Shown here: piece after piece, positions 44,078 through 52,885 of the stretch
Layout of the letters: each line of letters starts with the position of its first letter
Numbering within the stretch: the stretch's first letter is position 1
Assembly (NCBI RefSeq): GCF_021864535.1
Contig: NZ_JAKJIC010000002.1
Coordinates: 1-64,000, forward strand
Length of the DNA: 64,000 nt
Direction of reading: 5' to 3'
Source of the DNA: Oryzibacter oryziterrae
GTDB taxonomy: Bacteria > Pseudomonadota > Alphaproteobacteria > Rhizobiales > Pleomorphomonadaceae
Position numbers and translations under genes: made by a program
Notes under the pieces: generated by a model
The model's input: only the letters and a program-made list of their open reading frames with translations
Told to the model about the DNA's origin: nothing
The model's database searches: none

Positions 44078-44172
44078 TCCCGCAAACCATCCCGTAAGGC
44101 GGAGTCAGGCCGGCGCGGTTGACGCGCTGTCCAATGTCCTGCTCGCTGAGCTGCCGCAAGGGAAATGCCCCC

Positions 44173-44538
44173 GTGAAACACGCCGACCTCCTCCGCGCTC
44201 TTGTCGTTGCCGCTGTTGTGTTGAGTGCCGGTGCCGCTGAAGCCGCGCTGGTGGAAGACGGCGCCGTGATCAGCTCGCCTGCCACGGCGCCGCTGCCGCC
44301 GGTCAAGCCGGTCGTTGCAAGCGGTCCGGCGACGCGTCATACCGAACCACTGCCCGCCTTCATGAAGGGCGTCAAAGCCACCGGCAGCGCCATCGGTTCC
44401 GCCGCAGAGGCCACCGTCGACGCGACGGGCGAAGCGGTCGAAGCCGGATGGTCCGCGACCCGCTCCGGCGTGCATAGCGTCGGCCATTCGGCGCACAAGC
44501 TCTGGCGCCGCACAGGCATCCCCCAGCTGTTCAATTGA
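44173..44538 (+). CDS. Small exported protein, unknown function (GTG start)
   Basis: A protein of about 121 residues. The signal peptide KHADLLRALVVAAVVLSAGAAEA begins after a GTG at 44173 with AAGGGAA upstream. An in-frame ATG at 44119 would add 18 residues that spoil the signal-peptide layout. The mature part is Pro/Ala-rich and then forms an amphipathic helix (SAIGSAAEATVDATGEAVEAGWSATRSGVHSVG), reminiscent of small YtxH-like or antitoxin-like envelope proteins. No function can be assigned. Confidence 0.6.
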   Translation: MKHADLLRALVVAAVVLSAGAAEAALVEDGAVISSPATAPLPPVKPVVASGPATRHTEPLPAFMKGVKATGSAIGSAAEATVDATGEAVEAGWSATRSGVHSVGHSAHKLWRRTGIPQLFN

Positions 44539-44643
44539 GCGGGCGCGTCAGCTATTCGCAGCCTCACCTAGGCGCCGCCGGTTGCACAGACGGGCGTTAG
44601 TCTCTAAAGACGTCCCGGAAACCCGCCTGTTCTGGAGACGCCG

Positions 44644-45507
44644 ATGACCACGACTGCCGCCTCTGCCGCCTACTCCGATCTCGCCACGACGATCGACGCC
44701 GCCTGGGAAGACCGCAACTCCATTTCCGTCGACACCAAGGGCAATGTGCGTGACGCCGTGGAAGCTGCGCTGACCCTGCTCGATGGTGGCAAGGTGCGTG
44801 TCGCCGAGAAGATCGACGGCGAATGGCTGGTCAACCAGTGGCTCAAGAAGGCGGTTCTTCTCTCCTTCCGCCTGACGCCGATGCAGATGATCTCCGGCGC
44901 CCCCGGCGGGGCCTCGTGGTGGGACAAGGTGCCCTCCAAGTTCGACGGCATGGACGCTGCCGCCTATGAGGCAGCCGGCTTCCGTTCGGTGCCGGGCGCC
45001 ATCGTTCGCCGCTCGGCCTATATCGCCCCGACCGCCGTGCTGATGCCCTCCTTCGTCAATCTCGGCGCCTATGTCGATACCGGCACCATGGTCGATACCT
45101 GGGTGACCGTTGGCTCCTGCGCCCAGATCGGCAAGAACGTGCATCTGAGCGGTGGCGTCGGCATCGGCGGCGTGCTTGAGCCCATGCAGGCCGGCCCGAC
45201 CATCATCGAGGACAATTGCTTCATCGGCGCCCGTTCGGAAGTGGTCGAGGGCGTCGTCGTCGGCGAAGGCTCGGTGATCTCCATGGGCGTGTTCATCGGC
45301 AAGTCCACCAAGGTGATCGATCGCGAGACCGGCGAGATCCACATGGGCAAGGTGCCGCCCTATTCGGTGGTGGTGTCCGGCTCGATCCCCGGCAAGCCGC
45401 TGCCCGGCCAGACCTGGGGTCCGTCGACCTATTGCGCCGTCATCGTCAAGAAGGTGGACGAGAAGACCCGCTCGAAGACCTCGATCAACGAGTTGCTCCG
45501 GGACTGA
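44644..45507 (+). CDS. dapD: 2,3,4,5-tetrahydropyridine-2,6-dicarboxylate N-succinyltransferase
   Basis: A 287-residue acyltransferase of lysine/diaminopimelate synthesis. After a helical N-terminal domain comes a left-handed beta-helix with hexapeptide repeats: [60 protein letters not shown] and [29 protein letters not shown]. The C-terminal [25 protein letters not shown] closes the family pattern. It works before DapC and DapE (dapE is 840 bases downstream). A terminator follows it. Confidence 0.97.
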   Translation: MTTTAASAAYSDLATTIDAAWEDRNSISVDTKGNVRDAVEAALTLLDGGKVRVAEKIDGEWLVNQWLKKAVLLSFRLTPMQMISGAPGGASWWDKVPSKFDGMDAAAYEAAGFRSVPGAIVRRSAYIAPTAVLMPSFVNLGAYVDTGTMVDTWVTVGSCAQIGKNVHLSGGVGIGGVLEPMQAGPTIIEDNCFIGARSEVVEGVVVGEGSVISMGVFIGKSTKVIDRETGEIHMGKVPPYSVVVSGSIPGKPLPGQTWGPSTYCAVIVKKVDEKTRSKTSINELLRD

Positions 45508-45549
45508 TCTGTTCGTCCAAGGCTCTTGCATCGCATGAAAGCCGGCAAG

Positions 45550-45583
45550 AACCGGCGGCGGCTTGTTCCTCCGCCGGTTTTTG
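45550..45583 (+). terminator. Terminator after dapD
   Basis: AACCGGCGG/CCGCCGGTT with a 12-base loop is followed by TTTTTGCTT. It cleanly separates dapD from the toxin-antitoxin pair. Confidence 0.85.
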
Positions 45584-45613
45584 CTTATCTTGGGGACATT
45601 GAGTGAACAAGAG

Positions 45614-45901
45614 ATGCCGCCCATGAGTGCGTTGACGATTTCAAGCCTCGATCCTGAAACGTTGGCCGGCCTCAACCGACTGGCGGCGACGCACGGGCGG
45701 AGCCTTGAGGCTGAGGTTGTATCGATTCTTCGCGGCGCAGCCGTCAGGGAGGATGACGCGATTTTGTCCGATCCCGAACTCGGGCTGGGGAGCAAGATAC
45801 ACGCGCTTTTTGTTCGTCACGGCGGGTTGGACCTTCCAGAGCGTGAGCCTTGGCCGGAAGGCGATCCGAAAGACTTTCGCGGTCCGGAACCTGATCGATG
45901 A
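45614..45901 (+). CDS. FitA-like ribbon-helix-helix antitoxin
   Basis: A protein of about 95 residues. The N-terminal SALTISSLDPETLAGLNRLAATHGRSLEAEVVSILRGAA is the FitA/Arc-type ribbon-helix-helix DNA-binding motif. The acidic Pro-rich C-terminus (EREPWPEGDPKDFRGPEPDR) would wrap the toxin. It overlaps the toxin gene by ATGA, the standard antitoxin-first order. An ATG at 45623 is an alternative start. It should bind its own promoter, which must lie between the dapD terminator and this gene. Confidence 0.87.
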   Translation: MPPMSALTISSLDPETLAGLNRLAATHGRSLEAEVVSILRGAAVREDDAILSDPELGLGSKIHALFVRHGGLDLPEREPWPEGDPKDFRGPEPDR

Positions 45902-46329
45902 TCGTTCTGGACACCAACGTCATCTCCGAGTTGTCACGCGACAAGCCGGATGCAAACGTGCTGTCCTGGGTCGACAGCCGGCCGCCCGATCGCTTTCTGA
46001 CCACCTCCATCAGCGTGATGGAAATGCGCTTCGGTCTGGCGATCATGCCTGCAGGTCGGAAACGGACCGAACTGGCGAGAGACTTGGATCTTGTGTTCAA
46101 TCACCTCTTTGCCGGGCGCGTGCTCCCCTTCGATACCGAGGCCGCTGTCATCTGCGCCCGCATCCGTGCCGAGCGTCGCGCGTCGGGGCGGCCACTCGTG
46201 GACATCGCCGATGCGGCGATCGCGGCCATTGCCTTGGCGAGGCAACTGCCGCTCGCGACACGAAACCTCGACGATTTCGCCCATCTCGGGCTTGACCTGA
46301 TCAATCCATGGGATATGCCTGCGTCCTGA
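45898..46329 (+). CDS. PIN-domain ribonuclease toxin (FitB/VapC family)
   Basis: A 143-residue PIN nuclease. The acidic centre is complete: Asp5 in VLDTNVISEL, Glu42 in SVMEMRFGL, Asp102 in LVDIADAAIAAIA and Asp125/126 in TRNLDDF. FitB/VapC toxins cut tRNA or mRNA when the antitoxin is lost. It ends 21 bases before dapE, so read-through into dapE is possible. The toxin is intact, not decayed. Confidence 0.93.
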   Translation: MIVLDTNVISELSRDKPDANVLSWVDSRPPDRFLTTSISVMEMRFGLAIMPAGRKRTELARDLDLVFNHLFAGRVLPFDTEAAVICARIRAERRASGRPLVDIADAAIAAIALARQLPLATRNLDDFAHLGLDLINPWDMPAS

Positions 46330-46350
46330 TTTCTACGGAGCTGGCTCCAG

Positions 46351-47538
46351 ATGCCCCACGATCCCGTTTCCATCGCCCGCGATCTCCTGATGTGTCCGTC
46401 GGTGACCCCGGAGGAAGGCGGCGCGCTTGCCTTCATCGAGGGGCTGTTGAAGCCGGCAGGTTTCGCGGTGGATCGGCCGGTGTTCACCGAAGACGGCACG
46501 CCCGACATCGAGAACCTCTTCGCCGGCCTCGGCGCCGGAAATCGCCATCTCTGCTTTGCCGGCCATACGGACGTGGTGCCGCCGGGGCCGCTCGACAAAT
46601 GGAGCCACGGCCCCTTTGCCGGCGACATTGTCGACGGCTTGCTCTATGGCCGCGGTGCCGTGGACATGAAGGGCGGTATAGCCGCCTTTGCGGCTGCTGC
46701 GCTCGACTTCATCGCCGACAAGGGACCAAGCTTCGGCGGGCGCATCTCCTTCCTGATCACCGGCGACGAGGAAGGACCTTCCATCAACGGCACGGTGAAG
46801 CTTCTGGAATGGGCGGTCGCGCGCGGCGAGCGTTTCAGCCATTGCATCGTCGGCGAGCCGACCAATCCCAATGCGCTTGGCGACATGGTGAAGGTGGGGC
46901 GGCGCGGTTCGCTCTCGGGCCTTGTGACGGTCAAGGGCACCCAGGGCCACGTGGCCTATCCCCATCTCGCCGACAATCCCTTGCGCGTTGCCCCCTCGGT
47001 GATGGCGGCGCTGATGGATCCGCCGCTCGACGCCGGCAACGAGCGCTTCCAGCCGTCCAATCTCGAGGTCACCTCGGTGGAGACCGGCAACCGCGCCACC
47101 AATGTGATCCCGGCCGAGGTGCGCCTCGCCTTCAACGTGCGCTTCAACGACATCTGGACTGTGGAGACGCTGGAGGCGGAGATCGCCGCACGCGTCAAGC
47201 GCGGCGTGGAAGCCTCGACGCTGCGTGAAGGTCGCGACAAGCCCATGGCCTATGCGCTTGCCTTCGAGCCGACCAATGCGGTGTCCTTCCTGACCCATGA
47301 CGCTATGCTGATCGGCGGTCTCGCCGATGCAGTGGAAGCGGTGACCGGCAAGCGGCCGGAACTCTCCACCACCGGCGGCACGTCGGACGCCCGCTTCATC
47401 AAGAACTACTGCCCGGTGGTGGAGTTCGGCCTCGTCGGCCAGACCATGCACAAGATCGACGAATGCGTGGCGGTCGAGGACCTCCAGCGCCTCAAGGTCA
47501 TCTACCGCACGTTCCTCGATCGCTATTTCGCCGATTGA
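46351..47538 (+). CDS. dapE: Succinyl-diaminopimelate desuccinylase
   Basis: A 395-residue zinc metallopeptidase-fold enzyme that removes succinate from N-succinyl-LL-diaminopimelate. Metal ligands are visible in FAGHTDVVPPG, GRGAVDMKGGIAAF, ITGDEEGPSINGT (catalytic Glu plus ligand), IVGEPTN and the C-terminal LVGQTMHKIDE. The dimerisation insert and STTGGTSDARFI are present. It completes the pathway step downstream of dapD. Confidence 0.97.
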   Translation: MPHDPVSIARDLLMCPSVTPEEGGALAFIEGLLKPAGFAVDRPVFTEDGTPDIENLFAGLGAGNRHLCFAGHTDVVPPGPLDKWSHGPFAGDIVDGLLYGRGAVDMKGGIAAFAAAALDFIADKGPSFGGRISFLITGDEEGPSINGTVKLLEWAVARGERFSHCIVGEPTNPNALGDMVKVGRRGSLSGLVTVKGTQGHVAYPHLADNPLRVAPSVMAALMDPPLDAGNERFQPSNLEVTSVETGNRATNVIPAEVRLAFNVRFNDIWTVETLEAEIAARVKRGVEASTLREGRDKPMAYALAFEPTNAVSFLTHDAMLIGGLADAVEAVTGKRPELSTTGGTSDARFIKNYCPVVEFGLVGQTMHKIDECVAVEDLQRLKVIYRTFLDRYFAD

Positions 47539-47544
47539 GGATGC

Positions 47545-48423
47545 TCAGGCTGCTGGGGCGCGCCTGAGAAACCCCGGCAGCGGCAGCACGATCGTGCCGA
47601 GGCCGATGAGGATCAGCGCCATGCCCAATACGCGCAGCGGCGAGAAGGTCTCCCCCAGCACGGCCCATGACGAGACGGTGCCGAACAGCGGCACCATCAG
47701 CGAGAAGGGCGCCACCGTCGACGCCGGGTGATGCTTCAGCAGGAAGCCCCAGACGGCGAAGCCGAAGATGGTGGTGGGGATGGCGATATAGAGCACCGAG
47801 GCGACGCTGACGAGGTTGGCGTCGGCAAAGGCGGTGACGATGGCCGGCCAGCCCTCGAAGATCAGCGACAGGCCGAACAGCGGCAGCGGCGGGATCAGGC
47901 ACAGCCAGATGATCATCGGCAGCGTGTCCACCTTGCCGGCACCGCGCATCAGGATGTTGCCCGAAGCCCAGCTAATCGCCGAGGCAATGGTGAGTACGAG
48001 GCCGATCGTGGTGAAGTCGCCACCGACCGTCGAGGCGATGGTCAGGAGCCCGGCGCCGGCGACCAGCGCGCCGCCGATCTGCCGCGGCTTTGGCCGCTCG
48101 CGCAGCACGATGGATGCAATCAGGATGGTGAAGAATGCCTGCGACTGCAGGGTGACCGAGGCCAGCCCCGGCGGCATGCCGAGCTTCATCGCCGGAAACA
48201 GGAAGGCGAACTGGCCGACGAACAGCGTCATGCCGATGGCGAGCATGCGCCAGAGGGGCACCTTGGGGCGCGGCAGGAAGAACACGGGCAGGGAGGCCAC
48301 CACAAAGCGCAGTGCCGCCAGCAGAAGCGGCGGCACGGTGCCGAGCCCCAGCCGGATCACCACGAAATTGAAGCCCCAGACGGCGGTGACCATGACGGCG
48401 AGAAGGATGTGGCGCAGGGGCAT
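47545..48423 (-). CDS. EamA family (DMT superfamily) transporter
   Basis: A 292-residue membrane protein with ten predicted helices arranged as two EamA repeats (first MVTAVWGFNFVVIRLGLG, second AISWASGNILMRGAG). Members export amino acids or other metabolites; the best-known close relative type is the RhaT/YdcZ-like EamA group, but the substrate cannot be read from sequence. It is convergent with dapE, with only 6 bases between the stops, and no hairpin is seen there. Confidence 0.9.
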   Translation of the reverse strand: MPLRHILLAVMVTAVWGFNFVVIRLGLGTVPPLLLAALRFVVASLPVFFLPRPKVPLWRMLAIGMTLFVGQFAFLFPAMKLGMPPGLASVTLQSQAFFTILIASIVLRERPKPRQIGGALVAGAGLLTIASTVGGDFTTIGLVLTIASAISWASGNILMRGAGKVDTLPMIIWLCLIPPLPLFGLSLIFEGWPAIVTAFADANLVSVASVLYIAIPTTIFGFAVWGFLLKHHPASTVAPFSLMVPLFGTVSSWAVLGETFSPLRVLGMALILIGLGTIVLPLPGFLRRAPAA

Positions 48424-48580
48424 GAAGATGGGACTCTCAAGTTGGCCCCGACACTAGCCGCTGGCCGGCGCGCAGGACAGGGACAGTTGAGCGCAGATTT
48501 TGCCCCCAACTGTCCGGTCATGGTGCCGGCGCGAATGGGCCCACCGGCCGAAGCCGGCCGGGGGAGCCCGCTCGTCTCGA

Positions 48581-50284
48581 TCAGGCCTGGCGCGCGAGCA
48601 CCCGGTTAGCCGCCGATACCACCGCCGACAGCGAGGCGGCGACGATGTTGGTGTTGATGCCGACGCCGAACAGCTTCCCGCCGGGATGCTTCATCTCCAC
48701 ATAGGCGATGGCCGCCGCGTCCGAGCCGTGCTGCAGCGAATGCTCGGAATAGTCTTCCACCGACAGGGGGATGCCGAGGTAGATGGAGAGCGCGTTGACG
48801 AAGCCGTCGATCGGGCCGTTGCCGTGCCCTTCGATCCGCTTGGTCACGCCGCCGTCGGTGATCTCGGCAGCGCAGACGCGACGCCCCTTCTGCTCGGGGT
48901 CGGGATAGGTGTGGTGATCGACGAACTTGATGCGACCGTCCGGCTGGTCGACATAGAGGTCGAGGAAGCGCTCGTAGATGCGGCGGGACGGCAGTTCCTT
49001 GCCTTCCTCGTCGGTGATGCGCTGGATCTCGTCGCGATATTCGACCTGCAGGTTGCGCGGCAGGTTGATGCCGTAGTCTTCCTGCATGATGTAGGCGATG
49101 CCGCCCTTGCCCGACTGCGAGTTGATGCGGATGATCGCCTCGTAGGAACGGCCGACATCCTGCGGGTCGATCGGCAGGTAAGGCACTTCCCACAGGGACG
49201 AATTGGCCGTCTTCAGTGCCTTCATGCCCTTGTTGATGGCATCCTGATGGGAGCCGGAGAAAGCGGTGTATACAAGCTCGCCGACGTAAGGGTGCCGCTC
49301 GGGAATGCGCATCTGGTTGGAATATTCGAATACGTCGCGGATGCGTTCGATGTTCGTGCAGTCGAGACCCGGGTCGATGCCCTGCGTGAACATGTTGAGC
49401 GCCAGCGTGACGACGTCGACATTGCCCGTGCGCTCGCCATTGCCGAACAGCGTGCCTTCCACGCGATCGGCGCCGGCCATCAAGGCGAGTTCGGTGGCGG
49501 CGATGCCGGTGCCGCGGTCATTGTGCGGATGCAGCGAGATCAGCACATTCTCGCGATTGTTCAGATTGCGGCACATCCACTCGATCTGGTCGGCGTAGAT
49601 GTTGGGCGTCGCCATCTCGACGGTGGAGGGCAGGTTGAGGATCAGCTTGTTGTCGGCCGTGGGCTTGATCACGTCGATGACGGCATTGGAGATTTCCAGC
49701 GCCACTTCCAGCTCGGTGCCGGTGAAGCTCTCCGGCGAATACTCGAAGCGATAGCCGCCGCCGGCCTTGGCGGCCATGTCGGTGATCATCTTGGCGGCGT
49801 CGACGGCGATCTGCTTGATGCCGGGCACGTCCTTGGCGAAGACGACGCGGCGCTGCAGCTCGGAGGTCGAGTTGTAGAAGTGGATGATCGGGCGATGGGC
49901 GCCCTCGAGCGCCTCGAAGGTGCGCGTGATCAGCTCGGGCCGGCACTGCACCAGCACCTGCAGCGACACGTCGCGGGGCACGTTGCCTTCCTCGACGCAC
50001 CAGCGGGCGAAGTCGAAGTCGGTCTGCGAGGCCGAGGGGAAGCCAATCTCGATTTCCTTGAAGCCCATGTCCAGGAGCAGCTGGAACATGCGGGCCTTGC
50101 GGTCGTGCCCCATGGGATCGACGAGCGCCTGATTGCCGTCGCGCAGGTCCACCGAGCACCAGATCGGCGGCTTGGTGATGGCCTTTGACGGCCAGGTGCG
50201 ATCGGGAATGTTGATCTGCGGATAGGGGCGATACTTGGCAGCGGCGCTGGGCATGCCCTTGGGGGCGGGGGACGTCTCGGTCAT
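48581..50284 (-). CDS. leuA: 2-isopropylmalate synthase (long type)
   Basis: A 567-residue enzyme that joins acetyl-CoA and 2-ketoisovalerate, the first step of leucine synthesis. The catalytic barrel shows CSVDLRDGNQAL, GFKEIEIGFPSASQTDFDF, and the metal-ligand motif ISLHPHNDRGTG. The C-terminal roughly 130 residues form the leucine-binding regulatory domain (AAIAYVEMKHPGGKLFGVGINTNI). The size and N-terminal extension (YRPYPQINIPDRTWPSKAI) mark the long, actinobacterial-like form. The start at 50284 is chosen over the frame extension to 50347. Confidence 0.96.
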   Translation of the reverse strand: MTETSPAPKGMPSAAAKYRPYPQINIPDRTWPSKAITKPPIWCSVDLRDGNQALVDPMGHDRKARMFQLLLDMGFKEIEIGFPSASQTDFDFARWCVEEGNVPRDVSLQVLVQCRPELITRTFEALEGAHRPIIHFYNSTSELQRRVVFAKDVPGIKQIAVDAAKMITDMAAKAGGGYRFEYSPESFTGTELEVALEISNAVIDVIKPTADNKLILNLPSTVEMATPNIYADQIEWMCRNLNNRENVLISLHPHNDRGTGIAATELALMAGADRVEGTLFGNGERTGNVDVVTLALNMFTQGIDPGLDCTNIERIRDVFEYSNQMRIPERHPYVGELVYTAFSGSHQDAINKGMKALKTANSSLWEVPYLPIDPQDVGRSYEAIIRINSQSGKGGIAYIMQEDYGINLPRNLQVEYRDEIQRITDEEGKELPSRRIYERFLDLYVDQPDGRIKFVDHHTYPDPEQKGRRVCAAEITDGGVTKRIEGHGNGPIDGFVNALSIYLGIPLSVEDYSEHSLQHGSDAAAIAYVEMKHPGGKLFGVGINTNIVAASLSAVVSAANRVLARQA

Positions 50285-50623
50285 GGCTCTCGTCTCTTCG
50301 GCAATGGCGCGCCTTTTAGCCCATCGTCGCAGCTTTGGCGACGGCAAAGGAGGCTGCAGGCAGCAAATTCAGACATAGGGATTGAACGAAGGAGCTCACG
50401 CACGTCGGCGGGCTATCGGCCGCCGGGCGCTCCTTCACTGGACCCGGCAACCGCTGATAAGGCCGAGCAGAAGAAGCGAGTTTGCAGTCCGCGCACAGTC
50501 GCCCGGGGCGGCAAAGCCGACCGGTGAAACGGTGCTGATGGTGGCGGACGTGATCTTCATGAAACGCTGTATACGGGAACGGGGCCGGATTTGGCAAGGG
50601 CGGATTTTGCTCGCGGCGGCGTC
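50285..50623. other. leuA upstream region with a possible leader
   Basis: This 339-bp spacer precedes leuA on the minus strand. A GAAGGAGC/GCTCCTTC stem spans about 50388-50436. A GTG-started frame at 50316-50399 would encode 27 residues with the Leu-rich stretch SLCLNLLPA. No T-tracted terminator lies between that frame and leuA, so classical attenuation is not supported. I see no other gene. Confidence 0.4.
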
Positions 50624-51361
50624 TCAATAGTCGACCCGCATGAAGCACAAGCCCGCGGCCGGGGCCACCGGGGCGCAGGCCTGGCGGTCGCAGGCGTCAA
50701 GGGAAGCCTTGAGGTCGGCAGCCGTCCAGCTGCCGTCGCCCACCTTGCGCAGGCCGCCGACCATGGAGCGGACCTGGTTGTGCAGGAAGCTGCGGGCAGA
50801 GACGATGAAATGCACTTCGTCGCCCACCTGCATCACGTCGAGCTGGTCCAGCGTCTTCTCCGGGCTCCTGGCTTGGCAGGCGGTGGAGCGGAAGGTGGTG
50901 AAATCATGCTTGCCGAGCAGGACCTTGGCCGCCTCGTGCATCGCCGGCACGTCGAGCGGCACCTTGGCGTGCCAGACCAGATGCCGCTCCAGCGTCGCCG
51001 GCGCCCGCCGGGCGAGAATGCGATAGCGATAGTGCCGCTTCCTGGCCGAGAAGCGGGAATCGAAACTCTCCGGGACTTCCTCTGCCTCGACGATGGTGAT
51101 CGGATGCGGCCGGATATGCACGTTGCCGGCGTCGCGGATGGTGCCGGGCTTCAGCGGGCGATCGATGTCGAAATGGCAGACTTGGCCTACGGCATGCACG
51201 CCGGCGTCGGTACGGCCGGCGCCGTTGATGCGCACGTGAGCGCCGGTGAAGCCGAAGATGGCCCGTTCCAGATGATCCTGAATGGCGTCACCCGTCGCCT
51301 GGCTCTGCCAGCCGGAATAGTTGGTGCCGTCATACTCGACGAGGAGCTTGTAGCGGGGCAT
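50624..51361 (-). CDS. truA: tRNA pseudouridine(38-40) synthase
   Basis: A 245-residue enzyme that modifies the anticodon arm of many tRNAs. The N-terminus MPRYKLLVEYDGTNYSGWQSQ, the catalytic-Asp motif GAGRTDAGVHAVGQVCHFD and the later FIVSARSFLHNQVRSMVGGL are conserved. The frame runs on upstream into fmt, but the true start at 51361 lies one base beyond the fmt stop, so the genes are coupled. Confidence 0.96.
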   Translation of the reverse strand: MPRYKLLVEYDGTNYSGWQSQATGDAIQDHLERAIFGFTGAHVRINGAGRTDAGVHAVGQVCHFDIDRPLKPGTIRDAGNVHIRPHPITIVEAEEVPESFDSRFSARKRHYRYRILARRAPATLERHLVWHAKVPLDVPAMHEAAKVLLGKHDFTTFRSTACQARSPEKTLDQLDVMQVGDEVHFIVSARSFLHNQVRSMVGGLRKVGDGSWTAADLKASLDACDRQACAPVAPAAGLCFMRVDY

Positions 51362-51362
51362 C

Positions 51363-52295
51363 TCAGCTGAACCTCTCGCCCCCGGCAAGACGCGCGCCGC
51401 GGGCAAAGTCGCCGAAGGCCATGGCCTTCGAGCCGGCGCGCTGCACCGTGACGAGGCGGATGGCGCCGTCACAGCAGGCGACCGTGCCGTCGGTGGACAG
51501 AAGCGTGCCGGGAGTGCCCGAACCGCTGGCCGCAGCCGCTGCCACCACCTTGACCCGCTCGGGCCCCTTGCCGAGATCGGCTTCGAACCAGGTGCCGGGG
51601 AAGGGGGCGAGGCCGCGGATGTGATTGTGCACCTCGCGACCGGGACGCGCCCAATCGATGCGGGTTTCCTCGTTGGTGAGCTTCTGGGCATAGGTGACGC
51701 CGTCGTCGGACTGGGCGGTGAAGCTGAGGCGACCCGCTTCCAGCGCTTCCAGTGCCCGGCCCATGAGGCCGGCGCCAACGGCGGACAGCGCGTCATGCAG
51801 CACGCCTGCCGTCATCTCCGGCGTGATCGCCACCTCTTCGCCCATGCCGACGGGGCCGGTGTCCAGCCCCTCTTCCATGCGCATCACCATGACGCCCGAG
51901 GCCGGATCACCGGCCATGATGGCCCGGTTGATCGGCGCAGCGCCGCGCCAGCGCGGAAGCAGGGAGGCATGCAGATTGAGGCAGCCGAAGCGCGGCGCAT
52001 CCAGCACCGGCTTGGGCAGGATCAGGCCGTAGGCCACCACCACGGCCACATCGGCGCCATGGCCGGCGAACACTGCCTGCGCCTCCGGATCGCGCAGCGT
52101 GCGCGGCGTCAGGACCGGAATGCCGGCGCTCTCGGCCTTCACGTGCACGGGCGACTGGCGCAGCGCCATGCCCCGACCGGCCGGACGGGGTGCCCGCGTA
52201 TAGCAGGCCACCACCTGGTGACCACGGTCGAGGATCTCGGAAAGGACGGGAACGGAGAAATCCGGCGTTCCCATGAAGACGACTTTGAGCGGCAT
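51363..52295 (-). CDS. fmt: Methionyl-tRNA formyltransferase
   Basis: A 310-residue enzyme that formylates initiator Met-tRNA. It begins LKVVFMGTPDFSVPVLSEI. The formyl-transfer site NLHASLLPRWRGAAPINRAI contains the Asn and His, and the catalytic Asp is in EEGLDTGPV. The C-terminal OB-like domain is present. It belongs with def (peptide deformylase) and truA in the conserved def-fmt-truA group; here a DUF2267 gene separates it from def. Confidence 0.97.
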   Translation of the reverse strand: MPLKVVFMGTPDFSVPVLSEILDRGHQVVACYTRAPRPAGRGMALRQSPVHVKAESAGIPVLTPRTLRDPEAQAVFAGHGADVAVVVAYGLILPKPVLDAPRFGCLNLHASLLPRWRGAAPINRAIMAGDPASGVMVMRMEEGLDTGPVGMGEEVAITPEMTAGVLHDALSAVGAGLMGRALEALEAGRLSFTAQSDDGVTYAQKLTNEETRIDWARPGREVHNHIRGLAPFPGTWFEADLGKGPERVKVVAAAAASGSGTPGTLLSTDGTVACCDGAIRLVTVQRAGSKAMAFGDFARGARLAGGERFS

Positions 52296-52390
52296 GGGTG
52301 TCCAAGCTTTGCAGATTTGTCCCCTGCTTTCATACCAGGTGAACCGCAAGGTCAAGGACAAACGGCGTCTCGGCAGGGCCCGCGCCCCGG

Positions 52391-52810
52391 CTAAATGGCC
52401 CAGAAGTCGGCGGCCTCCTGCGGCAGGGTAGACAGCAACTGCTCGAAGGCTACCGCGTCCACATGCCGGCGCAAGGCTCTCGCAACATCGCCAATGGCGC
52501 TGTCCGGGGAGAAATTGTGGTGCTGGCGCAGCATCTGGGCTTCTCGCGTGAGATCGCTTCGCGAGCCGAAGGCAAGCAGTGGAGCGTCCACGTCCCAGTC
52601 GGCAACAAAGATGGCGCGCAGCACGGGCGGCAGAAGGCCGGCAAATCTCAGGGCATCGCGGGGCTTGAGACGCCGCCGAAACACCACGAAGACGCTCTGC
52701 ACGGTCGTGTAGGCCTGGTTGCGGGTGGCAAGCCCGGTCTCCTCGATGACATCAGCCAGGAACCGGTTGAAGTCTTCGGTCGCGCGCTGATAGTCGAGCG
52801 GCATCGGCAT
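52391..52810 (-). CDS. DUF2267 domain protein
   Basis: A 139-residue helical protein of the DUF2267 family (LDYQRATEDFNRFLADVIEETGLATRNQAYTTVQSVFVVFRRRLKPRDALRFAGLLPPVLRAIFVADW). The biochemical function is unknown. The start at 52810 is favoured by GGGGAG eight bases upstream; the frame extends to 52861. It is inserted between def and fmt on the same strand with 75- and 95-base spacers, so it may be co-transcribed with translation genes. Confidence 0.85.
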   Translation of the reverse strand: MPMPLDYQRATEDFNRFLADVIEETGLATRNQAYTTVQSVFVVFRRRLKPRDALRFAGLLPPVLRAIFVADWDVDAPLLAFGSRSDLTREAQMLRQHHNFSPDSAIGDVARALRRHVDAVAFEQLLSTLPQEAADFWAI

Positions 52811-52885
52811 GGTCGCACTCCCCGTTTCCTCGGCGACGCGACGATCGGTGTTCACCGACACTGGCTGGACGGCGCGGTCCGCCGC

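Noticed and set aside
48500-50188. 562-codon plus-strand frame
   Set aside because: Antisense to leuA; no motif of its own.
50316-50648. 110-codon minus-strand frame upstream of leuA as a protein gene
   Set aside because: No ribosome site, no recognisable domain and Arg/Pro-rich composition of a spurious frame; only the last 27 codons are kept as a low-interest leader idea.
51362-51796. Upstream extension of the truA frame
   Set aside because: It lies out of frame over fmt; truA family proteins start at the MPRYK sequence.
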